From Nocardia goodfellowii (GTDB taxonomy: Bacteria > Actinomycetota > Actinomycetes > Mycobacteriales > Mycobacteriaceae): DNA of 64,000 nt. Below are positions 19,001-27,360 of the stretch, in pieces. A program made the position numbers and the translations under genes. Position 1 is the stretch's first letter. Every line of letters begins with the position of its first letter. Location: positions 6,696,001-6,760,000 of the forward strand of contig NZ_JAGGMR010000001.1 of NCBI RefSeq assembly GCF_017875645.1, written 5' to 3'. The notes beneath the pieces were generated by a model. The model ran no database searches. It was given only the letters and a program-made list of their open reading frames with translations, and was not told the DNA's origin.

Positions 19001-21505
19001 CTCGCGCAACAGTGTGGTGATCACCGGCACGGTGTCCGAAAGTCGTTGCTGGGCAAGGAATACCCGGAATACCGCAGCTTCCAGTTCGGGCGAGCGATCC
19101 AGCTCGGTGACACCGTAGTGGCCCAGTGCCTTGGCGAGCTTGTCCTGGAAGGACTCCGACAGACCGGCCCGCTCGACGTCCAGGCTCTGCAGGTAGGTGT
19201 GGAAGAACTCGCGGGCACTGTGCACGTGGCCCTGGCTGTCCTCACCGGCCGCCCGGCTGTGGCTCAGGTCGGCGAGGTCGGCGAACAGGTCGATGAGTTC
19301 GAGTTCCTCGGCCAGCGGGCGGCGGCCGTCCTGGACGGCGACCCGGCGCGCGGCCAGGTAATCGTCGAGTACCCGGCTTTCGTCGTGCGGATCGACATCG
19401 AAGCCCAGCAGCAGGCTGCGCAGGTTCTCCTGGCCCCGGGTGGTGCGCTCGTGCTCGATCTGCTCGGGCCCGTCCGGCAGGTCCAGTTCGACCGAGCCGA
19501 CGGCGGTTTCGTCCTCGGCCTCGTCGTCGTCGGCGATCGGCTCCAGCCGCAGCAGCGGCGCGCCGGTCTCGACCTGCGTACCGACGGAGACCACGCATTC
19601 CTTCAGCCGGGCCTTGAACGGCGCGCGCAGCACCGTTTCCATCTTCATGCTCTCCAGCACCAGGACCGGCGCGCCCGCCTCGACCTCGTCGCCGACCTCC
19701 AGCGGTGTGGCGACGACCAGCGCGGGCGCGGGCGAGCGGAGCACGCCGCCCTCGTCCCGGCTGACCCGATGCGTCACGCCGTCGACGTCGACGAGGTGAA
19801 TCGTGCCGTGCGTGCCGGTGAGCAAGCGGTACCGGATGCCGTTGACCACGATCTGACCGGTGTACTTGTCGGTCCGCTCCAGATCCACGTCGGCCGTGCG
19901 GATTTCGCCGCCCGCCTCGATGCCGATGCGGAACCGGTGCGCACCGATGCGGGCGACCCGCACCCGGTAGGTCACGCCGCGCAGCTTCAGATCCAGCGGC
20001 CGGCCGCTGTCGTGCTGCACCTGGGGACGGCCACCGGACGCGGTGGAGAGCAACCGCTGCTGCTCGATCCGTTCGTCTTCCTCGTAGGCCTCGATGGCGG
20101 CGGCGGCCAGCGCGACGGCGGAATGCCGATGCGAGACCAACCGGCCCTCGCCGCGTACTCGGTCGATCCAGCCGGTGTCGGCGCTGCCGTCGATCACCTC
20201 GGGCTGGTTCAGCAGGTCGAGCACGAAGCTCTTGTTCGTCGCGCCGCCCTCGATGATCACGCGGGTCTCCGCCATCGCGCGGCGGAGCCGGCCCAGGGCC
20301 TGGTCGCGATCGCGGCCGTAGGCGATGATCTTGGCGATCATCGAGTCGAAATCGGCGGGGATGGTGTCACCCTCGCTGACGCCGGTGTCTACCCGGATGC
20401 CCGGTCCGGCGGGCAGGTCCAGCCGCTCGATGCGGCCCGGCGCGGGAGCGAAGTCGCGGTCGGGGTCCTCGGCGTTCAGCCGCGCCTCGATGGCGTGCCC
20501 GCGCTCGGCCGGCGGCTCGCCCTCGAGCCGGCCACCGGCGGCCACGTGCAACTGCGCGCGGACGAGATCGAAATCGGTGGTGCACTCGGTAATCGGGTGC
20601 TCGACTTGCAAACGGGTATTGACCTCGAGGAAGGCGAACAGCTTGTCCCCGGGGTGGTAGAGGAATTCGACGGTGGCCGCGCCGCGGTAGCCGACGGCGA
20701 TGGCCAGCCGCTCGGCCGACGTCTTGAGCTCGGCCACCTGCTCGGGGCCGAGGACCGGCGAGGACGACTCCTCGATGACCTTCTGGTTGCGCCGCTGCAC
20801 CGAGCAGTCGCGGACGCCGAGCGCCCACGCGGTGCCCTGGCCGTCCGCGATCACCTGCACCTCGACGTGCCGGGCGCCGGTGACCAGCCGTTCCAGGAAC
20901 ACCACGCCGCTGCCGAACGCGCGCACGGCTTCCTGCCGGGTGCGTTCATAGGCCTCGACAAGTTCGGCTTCGTTCGTGATGACCCGGATGCCGCGACCAC
21001 CGCCACCGGCGGTCGCTTTCAGCATCAACGGGTAGCCGATGTCGGAGGCGGCGGCGATGGCGGCCTCGACCGTCTCGACCGCGCCGCGGCTCCACGGCGC
21101 GACCGGGACGCCGACCTCCTCGGCGATCAGTTTCGCGCCGATTTTGTCGCCGAGTTTGCGCATCGCGTCCGGGCTGGGACCGATGAAGGTGACCCCGATC
21201 TGGTCGCACAATTCGGCGAACGCCGGGTCCTCCGCGACGAAACCCCAACCCACCCATGCGGCTTCGGCACCCGTCGCGACCAGCGCTTTCTCCAGCGCTT
21301 TCAGGTCCAGGTACGGGCGGGCCGAGGCCGGCCCGAGATCGTAGGCGCGGTCGGCCTCGCGCACGAATGTCGCGTTCCGATCGACATCGGTGTACAGGGC
21401 GATGGTTTCGATCGACCGCCCAGTCTCCGCGGCGAGATCCCGCACGGCGTGGATGAGGCGCATAGCGGCCTCGCCCCGGTTGACGATGGCGATGCGGTTG
21501 AACAC
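16043..21505 (-). CDS. single-chain biotin-dependent acyl-CoA carboxylase with eukaryote-like central region
   Basis: A very large 1820-residue enzyme. Residues 1-450 are biotin carboxylase (MLKATAGGGGRGIRV about 161; EVNTRLQVEHP about 294). Residues 500-670 hold a linker and a BCCP domain with the biotinylated Lys621 in ESMKMET. Residues about 700-1250 resemble the central region of eukaryotic acetyl-CoA carboxylase (WYGRPLLRRN, RRYYGNKGLTG, LYRCVAKENPGDDR). About 1270-1820 are the carboxyltransferase halves (GGEINIVVAGINVGAQPYWNA; VVLANLSGFDGSPES). It would carboxylate an acyl-CoA, perhaps acetyl- or long-chain. Usual actinobacterial carboxylases split these functions over AccA and AccD. 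It follows the acyl-CoA dehydrogenase after 70 bases, probably in one operon. Confidence 0.9.
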   Translation of the reverse strand: MFNRIAIVNRGEAAMRLIHAVRDLAAETGRSIETIALYTDVDRNATFVREADRAYDLGPASARPYLDLKALEKALVATGAEAAWVGWGFVAEDPAFAELCDQIGVTFIGPSPDAMRKLGDKIGAKLIAEEVGVPVAPWSRGAVETVEAAIAAASDIGYPLMLKATAGGGGRGIRVITNEAELVEAYERTRQEAVRAFGSGVVFLERLVTGARHVEVQVIADGQGTAWALGVRDCSVQRRNQKVIEESSSPVLGPEQVAELKTSAERLAIAVGYRGAATVEFLYHPGDKLFAFLEVNTRLQVEHPITECTTDFDLVRAQLHVAAGGRLEGEPPAERGHAIEARLNAEDPDRDFAPAPGRIERLDLPAGPGIRVDTGVSEGDTIPADFDSMIAKIIAYGRDRDQALGRLRRAMAETRVIIEGGATNKSFVLDLLNQPEVIDGSADTGWIDRVRGEGRLVSHRHSAVALAAAAIEAYEEDERIEQQRLLSTASGGRPQVQHDSGRPLDLKLRGVTYRVRVARIGAHRFRIGIEAGGEIRTADVDLERTDKYTGQIVVNGIRYRLLTGTHGTIHLVDVDGVTHRVSRDEGGVLRSPAPALVVATPLEVGDEVEAGAPVLVLESMKMETVLRAPFKARLKECVVSVGTQVETGAPLLRLEPIADDDEAEDETAVGSVELDLPDGPEQIEHERTTRGQENLRSLLLGFDVDPHDESRVLDDYLAARRVAVQDGRRPLAEELELIDLFADLADLSHSRAAGEDSQGHVHSAREFFHTYLQSLDVERAGLSESFQDKLAKALGHYGVTELDRSPELEAAVFRVFLAQQRLSDTVPVITTLLREWLQEPVPDQVLRDPVGLALERLLAATQVRFPVIADLARGVVYAWYGRPLLRRNRARVYTNVRKNMTYLDAHPDAPDRADRIAEMVRSTEPLVRLLGQRLERGSRDNTVMLEVLTRRYYGNKGLTGVRTEQADGCAFVIAERDGLSLISAAVRYDALTATLRGLTELASGAASVDVDIYLSWEDQPADFDAMAAALQEAIAAHQVPNQVHRITATVAGSGGAVMHHHFTFRPSATGMAEERLIRGLHPYIAQRMQMERLRKFDLTRLPSSDDEEVYLYRCVAKENPGDDRLIAFAQVRDLATLRDQDGNLRALPTAEITIATCLDSIRRAQSRRPSAKRFNTNRIVMYIWPPVDVTRAELQSIIGGHVLPTTAGAGLEEILLIARERDQETGELTKVALRISFDSHGGTEVTVGEPTDDVVEPIDEYRQKVLRASSRNTVYPYELTGLLGEFAEYDLDSDHTLVPVDRPKGRNTAAIVTGVVSTKTARYPEGITRVALLGDPTKSLGALSEPECRRVIAALDLAERMQVPVEWYALSSGARISMESGTENMDWVAAALKRIVEFTQAGGEINIVVAGINVGAQPYWNAEATMLMHTKGILVMTPDSAMVLTGKQALDFSGGVSAEDNFGIGGYDRVMGPNGEAQYWAPNLPAARDVLMAHYDHTYIAPGESGPRRAVTSDPVDRDVSSFPHELAGSDFSTVGEIFSATANPDRKKAFDIRTVMRAVSDQDHPVLERWAGMADAETSVVLDAHLGGIPVCLVGIESRGIPRRGFPSTDGPDTYTAGTLFPRSSKKTARAINAASGNRPLVVLANLSGFDGSPESLKKLQLEYGAEIGRAVVNFQGPIVFCVISRYHGGAFVVFSNKLNPNMTVLAVDGSFASVLGGAPAAAVVFSGEVNTRTASDPRVRELEARAANASGTERAALTAELGELRSSVRAEKISAVAAEFDRVHDIRRAVEVGSVDAVIRADELRPRIIEAIEAGLPG

Positions 21506-21575
21506 TCGCCGGCTCCTTCCGTCCGTTGGCTCTAGATTGCCCTTAGGTAAGCACGTTCACTGCATGATCTGCGAG

Positions 21576-22679
21576 TTACTCGTCGGTCACTTTGAGCACT
21601 TCGCGGCCGATTTCGCCGGCCATCACCTCGGTCGAGTACGCCATCAGCTGCCCGGCTTCCGCGTCGCGCAGGTGACGCTGGATCGGAGATTGCTTCAAAT
21701 AGCCCGACGCTCCACCCACTCGGACGCCCAATTGCGCGACCTCGACGGCGACCTTGTTGGCCAAATACTTCGCACGCATCAGCGTAGGGAAGAAGCTGGG
21801 CAGCCCGTGATCCGCCTCCAGGAGACCGCGGTCGTAGAGCGCATGCGCTGCCGCCGAACGGGATTCGACATCGGCCACTTCGAACTGTACCCACTGCTGG
21901 TGTGCCAGCGGTTTGCCCAGGATCACTCGCGACCGCGCGTGCGCGACCAGTGCGTCCAGGGCCGCATCAGCGATGCCGAGCGAAATCGCGGGCAGGCCGG
22001 CCGGAATCGTGGCGAAGTCGGTATAGCCCGGTGCGCGGCCGCGGTACTCGGAGCGCAGCACGGTGTGGTCGAAAGCCAGCAGTTGGCTTCGGGTGGCGCG
22101 CAGGCCGAGGGTGTCCCAGATCGGGATGACCGAGACCGAGGGGTCGGGCAGCGGGACGCCGAAGAACGTCGGCACATCGTCTACCCGGGCATTGACGATC
22201 AGGTAGTCGGCGATCTCCGCGCCGGACACGAAGCGTTTGGCGCCGGTGAGCGACCACCCGCCCGCCGCGGCGACGGCATCCTGTTGCGGGTTGAGAAAGC
22301 GGTTGCCGCTGGCCGGTTCGGACAGCGCGTTCGCGAACCGCTTGCCCGCCAGGAATTCCTCGGCGAAGAACGAGCCGCTGGTCTCGGTCAATTCGGCGAG
22401 GCCGACGCCCGCCCCGGCATGCATCAACCAAATCGTCGCGGTGGACGGATCGGCTTTGGCGAGGATGCGCAGCAACCGCCCGAAGGCCCGGTAGCTCAAA
22501 CCTTGCCCGCCGACCCGCTCCGGCAGCACGGCGGCGTCGGCGCCGGCGGCGTGCAGCGCCTCGAGGTGGCCGACCGCGATCTCGGCTCGGTCGTCGTATT
22601 CGGCCGCGACGGCGGCGAATCCGGCCGCGAGTTCGCCGACTCGGTCGAGCAACAGATTCTCGGTTTCGGGCAATGACAT
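21576..22679 (-). CDS. acyl-CoA dehydrogenase family protein
   Basis: A 367-residue flavoprotein of the acyl-CoA dehydrogenase superfamily. It has an N-terminal helical domain (LPERVGGQGLSYRAFGRLL), a central beta domain (GWSLTGAKRFVSGAEIADY) and a C-terminal helical domain ending VGGASGYLKQSPIQRHLRDAEAG. The normal catalytic Glu region is not obvious, and it resembles the DszC/flavin-monooxygenase-like branch, so either dehydrogenation or oxygenation is possible. The ATG at 22679 matches the start of the fold; an in-frame ATG at 22709 adds ten residues. It lies directly upstream of the giant carboxylase on the same strand. Confidence 0.85.
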   Translation of the reverse strand: MSLPETENLLLDRVGELAAGFAAVAAEYDDRAEIAVGHLEALHAAGADAAVLPERVGGQGLSYRAFGRLLRILAKADPSTATIWLMHAGAGVGLAELTETSGSFFAEEFLAGKRFANALSEPASGNRFLNPQQDAVAAAGGWSLTGAKRFVSGAEIADYLIVNARVDDVPTFFGVPLPDPSVSVIPIWDTLGLRATRSQLLAFDHTVLRSEYRGRAPGYTDFATIPAGLPAISLGIADAALDALVAHARSRVILGKPLAHQQWVQFEVADVESRSAAAHALYDRGLLEADHGLPSFFPTLMRAKYLANKVAVEVAQLGVRVGGASGYLKQSPIQRHLRDAEAGQLMAYSTEVMAGEIGREVLKVTDE

Positions 22680-22795
22680 CGAATTCTCGGTACTGGTCAC
22701 GAATTGCATTCTGGTCGAAGGGAATCGACAGAAGACCCGTTCGGCGTTACCATTTCGGCCATGATCATTGGAAAGGACAACGTCACCGCCGTCCG

Positions 22796-23845
22796 GTGAA
22801 CGTTCTCGCGCAGCGGCACGCTGCATCAATCCGGGAAAAATGGCTGGGCACGGCGATGTCCACGACGCCCGCCGATCGTCCCGCCGCGGAAGCGGCCATC
22901 TCCGATCTGTACCGCCTGCTGGGTCGGCGACCACCACGTTTCCGGTGGGTTGCCTCGCCGCTGGCGGCATTACACACCGGACCACCGGGCCAACCGGCTC
23001 GACAATCCGAATCCTCGGTAGCCCGAGAACTTTCGTCACTTCGCGCCGAGTTGCACATGCATATCGACGGGCAGCAGAGCCGCCTCGGACCCACAGTCCA
23101 CTCGGCGATACGGGAGCATTTGCTCGGATCGCTGACGCGCTCCGTCGACGGAATCCGATCGCTGATCGTAGCCGAGGCGAACGGCACCTCGTTCACCAGC
23201 GGCAGCGGCTGGCATCGCACACTGTCGGTGGCCTGGCTCGCCCAGGCCGACGCGGTACGGCAGCTGAGCGGCGGCTATGCCGATGAACGAATTACTTTGT
23301 GGCACAGAGTCGCTCAGTCCTGCGGCTGGTGGTGGCCGCAAGAGGACGGGTGCGTCCTCGCGGAACGACCGATCCTCGCGCACACCGAGATCTGGGGTGA
23401 GCACGGCGCACTGCGGTTGCACTGCGCGGAAGGACCGGCCCTGCGCTACAGCGACGGGTGGACCGTGCACGCCTGGCACGGCACCCGGGTACCCGAGTGG
23501 GTGCTCACCGATCCGACCGTCGATCGGATCGACGCCGAGGTCAATGTCGAGGTAAGGCGTTGTGCCATCGAACGATTCGGCTGGCCCGCCTACATCGAAG
23601 AGGCGGGCATGCGCTTGATCGCCACCGCACCCGACCCCGGTAACACCGGTTTCGAGCTGCGCCTCTACGACATGCGGAAATCCTTCAATGTGCTCGTCGC
23701 CGTGAACGGCTCGGTCGAACGCGACGGCACCCGGCGCCGCTACGGGCTCACCGTGCCGAGCGGCTTCACCGACCCGCTCGCCGCGGCCGGCTGGACCTAC
23801 GGCCTGACCGGTGACCAATATGCCCTGCTCCAACGCCGCACCTGA
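22796..23845 (+). CDS. DUF6745 domain protein
   Basis: A 349-residue protein that I recognise as DUF6745 from its N-terminal SIREKWLGTAMSTTPADRPAAE segment and the core with SCGWWWPQEDGCVLAERP, HCAEGPALRYSDGWTVHAWHG and VRRCAIERFGW. The family has no known function. The GTG at 22796 keeps the conserved N-terminus; starting at the ATG at 22856 would cut it. It is followed nine bases later by a small protein, and a terminator hairpin ends the unit. The variable middle that often has Val/Gln repeats in Streptomyces homologues is short here. Confidence 0.72.
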   Translation: MNVLAQRHAASIREKWLGTAMSTTPADRPAAEAAISDLYRLLGRRPPRFRWVASPLAALHTGPPGQPARQSESSVARELSSLRAELHMHIDGQQSRLGPTVHSAIREHLLGSLTRSVDGIRSLIVAEANGTSFTSGSGWHRTLSVAWLAQADAVRQLSGGYADERITLWHRVAQSCGWWWPQEDGCVLAERPILAHTEIWGEHGALRLHCAEGPALRYSDGWTVHAWHGTRVPEWVLTDPTVDRIDAEVNVEVRRCAIERFGWPAYIEEAGMRLIATAPDPGNTGFELRLYDMRKSFNVLVAVNGSVERDGTRRRYGLTVPSGFTDPLAAAGWTYGLTGDQYALLQRRT

Positions 23846-23854
23846 GGTGAAACC

Positions 23855-24250
23855 ATGACTCGCACTTACGAATCCACGACCGAAGCCCTGCGTATCCCGG
23901 TGATCGACGGCCTCCAGGCCCAGGGTGACCTCCTGGTCGTACCGCTGGAGTTCGTCTCCGGCGCGATCTCCTGGCATGCCGACCCCGTCTGGACCTATCC
24001 CACCGAGATCGAATTGCTGCGCGGCGCGGCGGGCGGCAATCCGCACGTGCTCGTCGCCGAGCCCGGAACCTGCCGCTGGACCACCGATTTCTTCGACTCC
24101 GAGCGCTTGGCCATCGGCATTTTCCAGGCCATCGCCGTCGCCTACCTCATGCATCCCGAGCACGGCGCCTCCGGCTGCGCGCCCGGAACCTACCTGGTGC
24201 GCCGGCAGCGCGAATTCGAAGGCTTCCGAACCCGCCTGGTCGCCGACTGA
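23855..24250 (+). CDS. small conserved protein paired with DUF6745
   Basis: A 131-residue soluble protein that I do not recognise as a named family. It has no signal peptide; the middle is aromatic (ISWHADPVWTYPTEIELL) and there is a C-terminal GCAPGTYLVRRQREFEGFR segment. It begins nine bases after the DUF6745 stop and ends 13 bases before a strong hairpin, so the two genes are a two-gene operon and probably act together. No function can be assigned. Confidence 0.7.
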   Translation: MTRTYESTTEALRIPVIDGLQAQGDLLVVPLEFVSGAISWHADPVWTYPTEIELLRGAAGGNPHVLVAEPGTCRWTTDFFDSERLAIGIFQAIAVAYLMHPEHGASGCAPGTYLVRRQREFEGFRTRLVAD

Positions 24251-24263
24251 CGAGCAAGTCCGC

Positions 24264-24291
24264 TGTCCGGTGGTGTCAGCACCACCGGACA
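24264..24291 (+). terminator. hairpin terminator of the DUF6745 operon
   Basis: A perfect 12-bp stem (TGTCCGGTGGTG and its complement) with a TCAG loop starts 13 bases after the stop. There is no strong T-tract. Confidence 0.65.
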
Positions 24292-24343
24292 TTCGGGCGG
24301 TAGCAGGCTGATCGCTGAGCCGCACCTTCCGTAGCTTGGTGCC

Positions 24344-25489
24344 GTGAAGCTGAAACTTGCGGTGCTGGTGACTGGGCTACTGACGGCGGTGTCCTGTGGT
24401 GCGGACGATTCGATCCAAGCACCGGAAGCGGGGCGCGAGCAGATCGCCGCCGCGTTGAAAGACGCTGTGCGGCTGGGTTATCCGGGGGCACAGGCGGTGA
24501 TCGGGGACGGCGGTCATACCTGGCGGGTCAGCGCCGGTGCCGGCGATGAGTCGACCGGGGCGCCGTTCGCCGAGGACGCACGCGTCCGGATCGGCAGCAA
24601 CACGAAGACCTTCGTGGCCACCGTGCTGCTACAGCTGGTGGCCGAAGGCAGGATGGAGCTGGACGCGCCCGTCGAGCGGTATCTGCCCGGCATGGTGCAC
24701 GGTCCCGGGATCGACGGGAATCGGATCACGATTCGAAACCTGTTGCAGCACACCAGCGGACTGCCCGAATACGTGGCGGAGTTCGGGGCGACGCCCAAGC
24801 CCTGGCAGCTCGACTTCGTCAGCGAGCAGGTGCGGTGGCAGACCACGGATCTGGTCGCGGTCCTGCGCACCACCCTGACCGCGCCCGCGGTGTTCGAACC
24901 GGGCACGAAATGGGAGTACTCCAACACCAATTACGCCCTCGCGGGCCTGGCGATCGAGCGGGTCACCGGTTATTCGATCGCGGTGGAAATCACCCGGCGC
25001 ATCCTCGAACCTCTCGACCTGCACGACACCTACTACCCCGCTCCGGACGAAACCGAGATGCGCGGCCCGCATCCCGTCGGCTACAGCGAGGTTCACGGCC
25101 GGCGGATCGACTACACCAGCCAGAACGTCTCGGCCGCCGGCCCGGCGGGAGCCATGGTCGCCACCGGCGCGGACCTCAATCGCTTCTTCACCGCGCTCCT
25201 GGACGGAAAGCTGCTGCCGCCGGCCCAGCTGGCGGAGATGAAGAATGTCCGGGCCGTCGGCGAAAACGGGGACATGGCATATGGTCTCGGCTTGATGCGC
25301 CTGGCGCTGCCGTGCGGATCGGAATTCTGGGGCCACAACGGCGGCATACCCGGATCGATCACCTACGCCGGGGTGGTGCCGGCCACCGGCCGAGCCGTAA
25401 CCATCGCGCTGAACCAGGATTTCACCGACAAGGAGCGCTTTCCCGCCGGAAGCCGCGCGCTCACCGCCGCGGCCTGCCCGGCGCCCTGA
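24344..25489 (+). CDS. serine hydrolase, beta-lactamase/DD-peptidase-like lipoprotein
   Basis: A 381-residue secreted protein of the class C beta-lactamase/esterase fold. The signal peptide ends in AVSC-GAD, a plausible lipobox with Cys18. The catalytic Ser-x-x-Lys is SNTK (about 88-91), the second motif is Tyr-Ser-Asn (YSNTN) and the third is HNGG. Members act as DD-carboxypeptidases, esterases or beta-lactamases; I cannot choose between these. The start is GTG, with TAGCTT close upstream, suggesting a leaderless message. It is convergent with the GNAT gene, four bases away. Confidence 0.87.
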   Translation: MKLKLAVLVTGLLTAVSCGADDSIQAPEAGREQIAAALKDAVRLGYPGAQAVIGDGGHTWRVSAGAGDESTGAPFAEDARVRIGSNTKTFVATVLLQLVAEGRMELDAPVERYLPGMVHGPGIDGNRITIRNLLQHTSGLPEYVAEFGATPKPWQLDFVSEQVRWQTTDLVAVLRTTLTAPAVFEPGTKWEYSNTNYALAGLAIERVTGYSIAVEITRRILEPLDLHDTYYPAPDETEMRGPHPVGYSEVHGRRIDYTSQNVSAAGPAGAMVATGADLNRFFTALLDGKLLPPAQLAEMKNVRAVGENGDMAYGLGLMRLALPCGSEFWGHNGGIPGSITYAGVVPATGRAVTIALNQDFTDKERFPAGSRALTAAACPAP

Positions 25490-25493
25490 AAAC

Positions 25494-25931
25494 TCAGACG
25501 GGCAGCACGTACTGGATGAAGCCCCGATTCTCGGCGACCTTGTCATACAGCAGCCGGGCGGCGTGATTGTCCTGCTTGGTGTGCCAGTACACCTGGGCGC
25601 AGTCCTGTTCGGCGGCCCAGGATCGGACCGCGGCGATCAGTTGCCGGGCAACGCCTTTGCCGCGGGCCGCCGGTGCGGTGAACAAATCCTGCAGGTAGCA
25701 GACGTCCGCCGAAGTGGTGCTCGGGTGAGCGAAGAAGTGCGCGAGGCCGACGAGTTCACCTTCGAGCTTCGCGCCCAGCGCGTGCATTCGGGCCCCGGAT
25801 CGGAACTCGGTCCAGACCCGGTCGTAGAAGCCGTCCGGCATGGTCTCGCGGCCGTAGAAGGCGTTGTAGCCCTGGAAAAGCCGCTCCCACGCCGGACGAT
25901 CAGCCGGTTGCGGCGGCCCGATAGCGATCAT
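25494..25931 (-). CDS. GNAT-family N-acetyltransferase
   Basis: A 145-residue acetyltransferase domain. The acetyl-CoA-binding loop is visible as APAARGKGVARQLIAAV, preceded by the strand YLQDLFT and followed by the C-terminal WHTKQDNHAARLLYDKV typical of the fold. The ATG at 25931 starts MIAIGPPQPADRPAW, the expected beginning of a GNAT; longer in-frame sequence upstream is unlike the family. The substrate is unknown. It is divergent from the next TetR gene. Confidence 0.88.
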   Translation of the reverse strand: MIAIGPPQPADRPAWERLFQGYNAFYGRETMPDGFYDRVWTEFRSGARMHALGAKLEGELVGLAHFFAHPSTTSADVCYLQDLFTAPAARGKGVARQLIAAVRSWAAEQDCAQVYWHTKQDNHAARLLYDKVAENRGFIQYVLPV

Positions 25932-26020
25932 TGCGCCACGATAGCGGCAGTGCGCCGAAGCGGCCAGGAGGCTCGTATACGGTGACCTATGACTGGGGAA
26001 AGCGGTGAGAGGAGCCACCT

Positions 26021-26596
26021 TTGGGCGTCGCGCGCACGCCGCGTCAGGCATGGATCGAGCAGGGTTTCCAGATTCTGGCGGCCAGTGGCGTGGACGCGGT
26101 CCGCGTCGAGGTACTGGCCAAGGCGCTCGGTGTGACCAAGGGCGGGTTCTACGGCTACTTCGCCGACCGCAACGCCCTCCTCGAGGCCATGCTCGAGCAG
26201 TGGGAACGCGAGTGCACCGTCGACGTGCTCGCGCGGGTCGCCGACATCGACGACCCGCGCGCCAAGGTCGTGCTGGCCGGCCGGTTGACCCTGTCCGGTG
26301 ATCGACTGCTCGGCATCGACCTGGCGATCCGCGATTGGGCCCGCCGCGACCCCGCGGTCACCGAGAGATTGCGCCGGGTCGACGACGTCCGCATGGACCT
26401 GCTGCGCGACATGATCGGCACCTTCTGCTCCGACCCCGACGAGGTGGAGGCCCGCAGCCTGCTCGCCTTCTGCCTGGCCATCGGCAATCAGTTCCTCGCG
26501 GCCGGCCATCCCGGTCGCACCCGCGAGGAGGTCCGCGCCCGCGCGTCGGCCATCATCCTCGACCGGCCCGCGACCGAGGACGTCAACCGCCGTTGA
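26021..26596 (+). CDS. TetR-family transcriptional regulator
   Basis: A 191-residue regulator with an N-terminal helix-turn-helix (ILAASGVDAVRVEVLAKALGVTKGGFYGYFADR in parts) and an all-helical C-terminal domain. The TTG start is well supported by GAGAGGAG seven bases upstream. It lies 53 bases ahead of a DUF6766 membrane protein on the same strand and is divergent from the GNAT gene; a CGTATACG palindrome (25974-25981) in the gap may be part of an operator. Confidence 0.88.
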   Translation: MGVARTPRQAWIEQGFQILAASGVDAVRVEVLAKALGVTKGGFYGYFADRNALLEAMLEQWERECTVDVLARVADIDDPRAKVVLAGRLTLSGDRLLGIDLAIRDWARRDPAVTERLRRVDDVRMDLLRDMIGTFCSDPDEVEARSLLAFCLAIGNQFLAAGHPGRTREEVRARASAIILDRPATEDVNRR

Positions 26597-26649
26597 TTTC
26601 GGCCGGGTTTGCCGAGAATGAGCTGCATATTCGCGGGTATTCCCCGATC

Positions 26650-26991
26650 ATGGCCCACTTCAGACGGTGGGGAGCGGTCTACCTGCTGCTCCTCTTATTC
26701 GCCGGATCATGGTTCGGGCAGTTCGTCATGCAGCTGAACGATTTCCGCAGCACGCAGCAGTCCCTCGGGCAGCCTTTCGCCTGGACCGATTTCTGGCACA
26801 ACTTCCTCGCCAGCACCTTCGAGAACTGGCAGAGCGAATGGCTGCAACTGATCTTCCAGGCCATCCTGTTGCTCGGCGCCAAACATTGGCTGTTCCGCGT
26901 CGACGCCGAGGATCTGGAACGGATCGAAGCGAAGGTCGACGCGATAGCGTCGGTGGTCGCGCCGGGCGAGGTGCGCGAAGATCCCGCGTGA
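26650..26991 (+). CDS. small DUF6766-type membrane protein
   Basis: A 113-residue protein with an N-terminal membrane segment (AVYLLLLLFAGSWFGQFVMQL, residues about 9-29 in parts), the conserved LASTFENWQSEWLQL segment and a second membrane segment (FQAILLLGAKHWLF), then a charged tail. These match the DUF6766 family as I know it, whose role is unknown. The gene follows the TetR gene and is convergent with the MerR gene with no gap. Confidence 0.72.
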   Translation: MAHFRRWGAVYLLLLLFAGSWFGQFVMQLNDFRSTQQSLGQPFAWTDFWHNFLASTFENWQSEWLQLIFQAILLLGAKHWLFRVDAEDLERIEAKVDAIASVVAPGEVREDPA

Positions 26992-27336
26992 CTAACGCAG
27001 AGTGCCGCTGACGTCCAGCAGCGCGGCGCGGCGGCGCCGCAGTTCGCTCAGTTGCTCGTCGACCCTGGAGAGCTGGTTGTCCAGCACCTGGACCGAGTGC
27101 GGGCAGGCCACCAGACCGGGACCCTGCTCGGTGCACGGCAGTAAGGAACGAATCGCTTCGGTGGGCAGACCGGTGTCGAGCAGTTCACGAATACGGGCCA
27201 CGCGGGTGACGGCGTCGGGCTGATACCAGCGGTAACTGTTGGCATCGCGCTCGGAGGTCAGCAGGCCCTGCTGTTCGTAGTAGCGCAACAATCGTGGGCT
27301 CACTCCGGTGCGGCGCGACAGTTCTCCGATGCGCAT
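26992..27336 (-). CDS. MerR-family transcriptional regulator
   Basis: A 114-residue regulator with the winged helix at the start (MRIGELSRRTGVSPRLLRYYEQQGLL in parts) and a coiled dimerisation helix (LDNQLSRVDEQLSELRRRR). The effector region has only two Cys residues (CTEQGPGLVACPHS), spaced too far apart to call a metal site. It is divergent from an alpha/beta hydrolase with a MerR-like dyad between them, so it probably controls that hydrolase. Confidence 0.9.
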   Translation of the reverse strand: MRIGELSRRTGVSPRLLRYYEQQGLLTSERDANSYRWYQPDAVTRVARIRELLDTGLPTEAIRSLLPCTEQGPGLVACPHSVQVLDNQLSRVDEQLSELRRRRAALLDVSGTLR

Positions 27337-27360
27337 GGGTGCGAGATTCCCTTCGACGAC

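Noticed and set aside
18263..21535. Very long open frame on the plus strand (over 1000 codons)
   Set aside because: It is the antisense shadow of the carboxylase gene; high GC leaves opposite frames open. The encoded composition (His, Arg, Gln and Val rich) matches no family.
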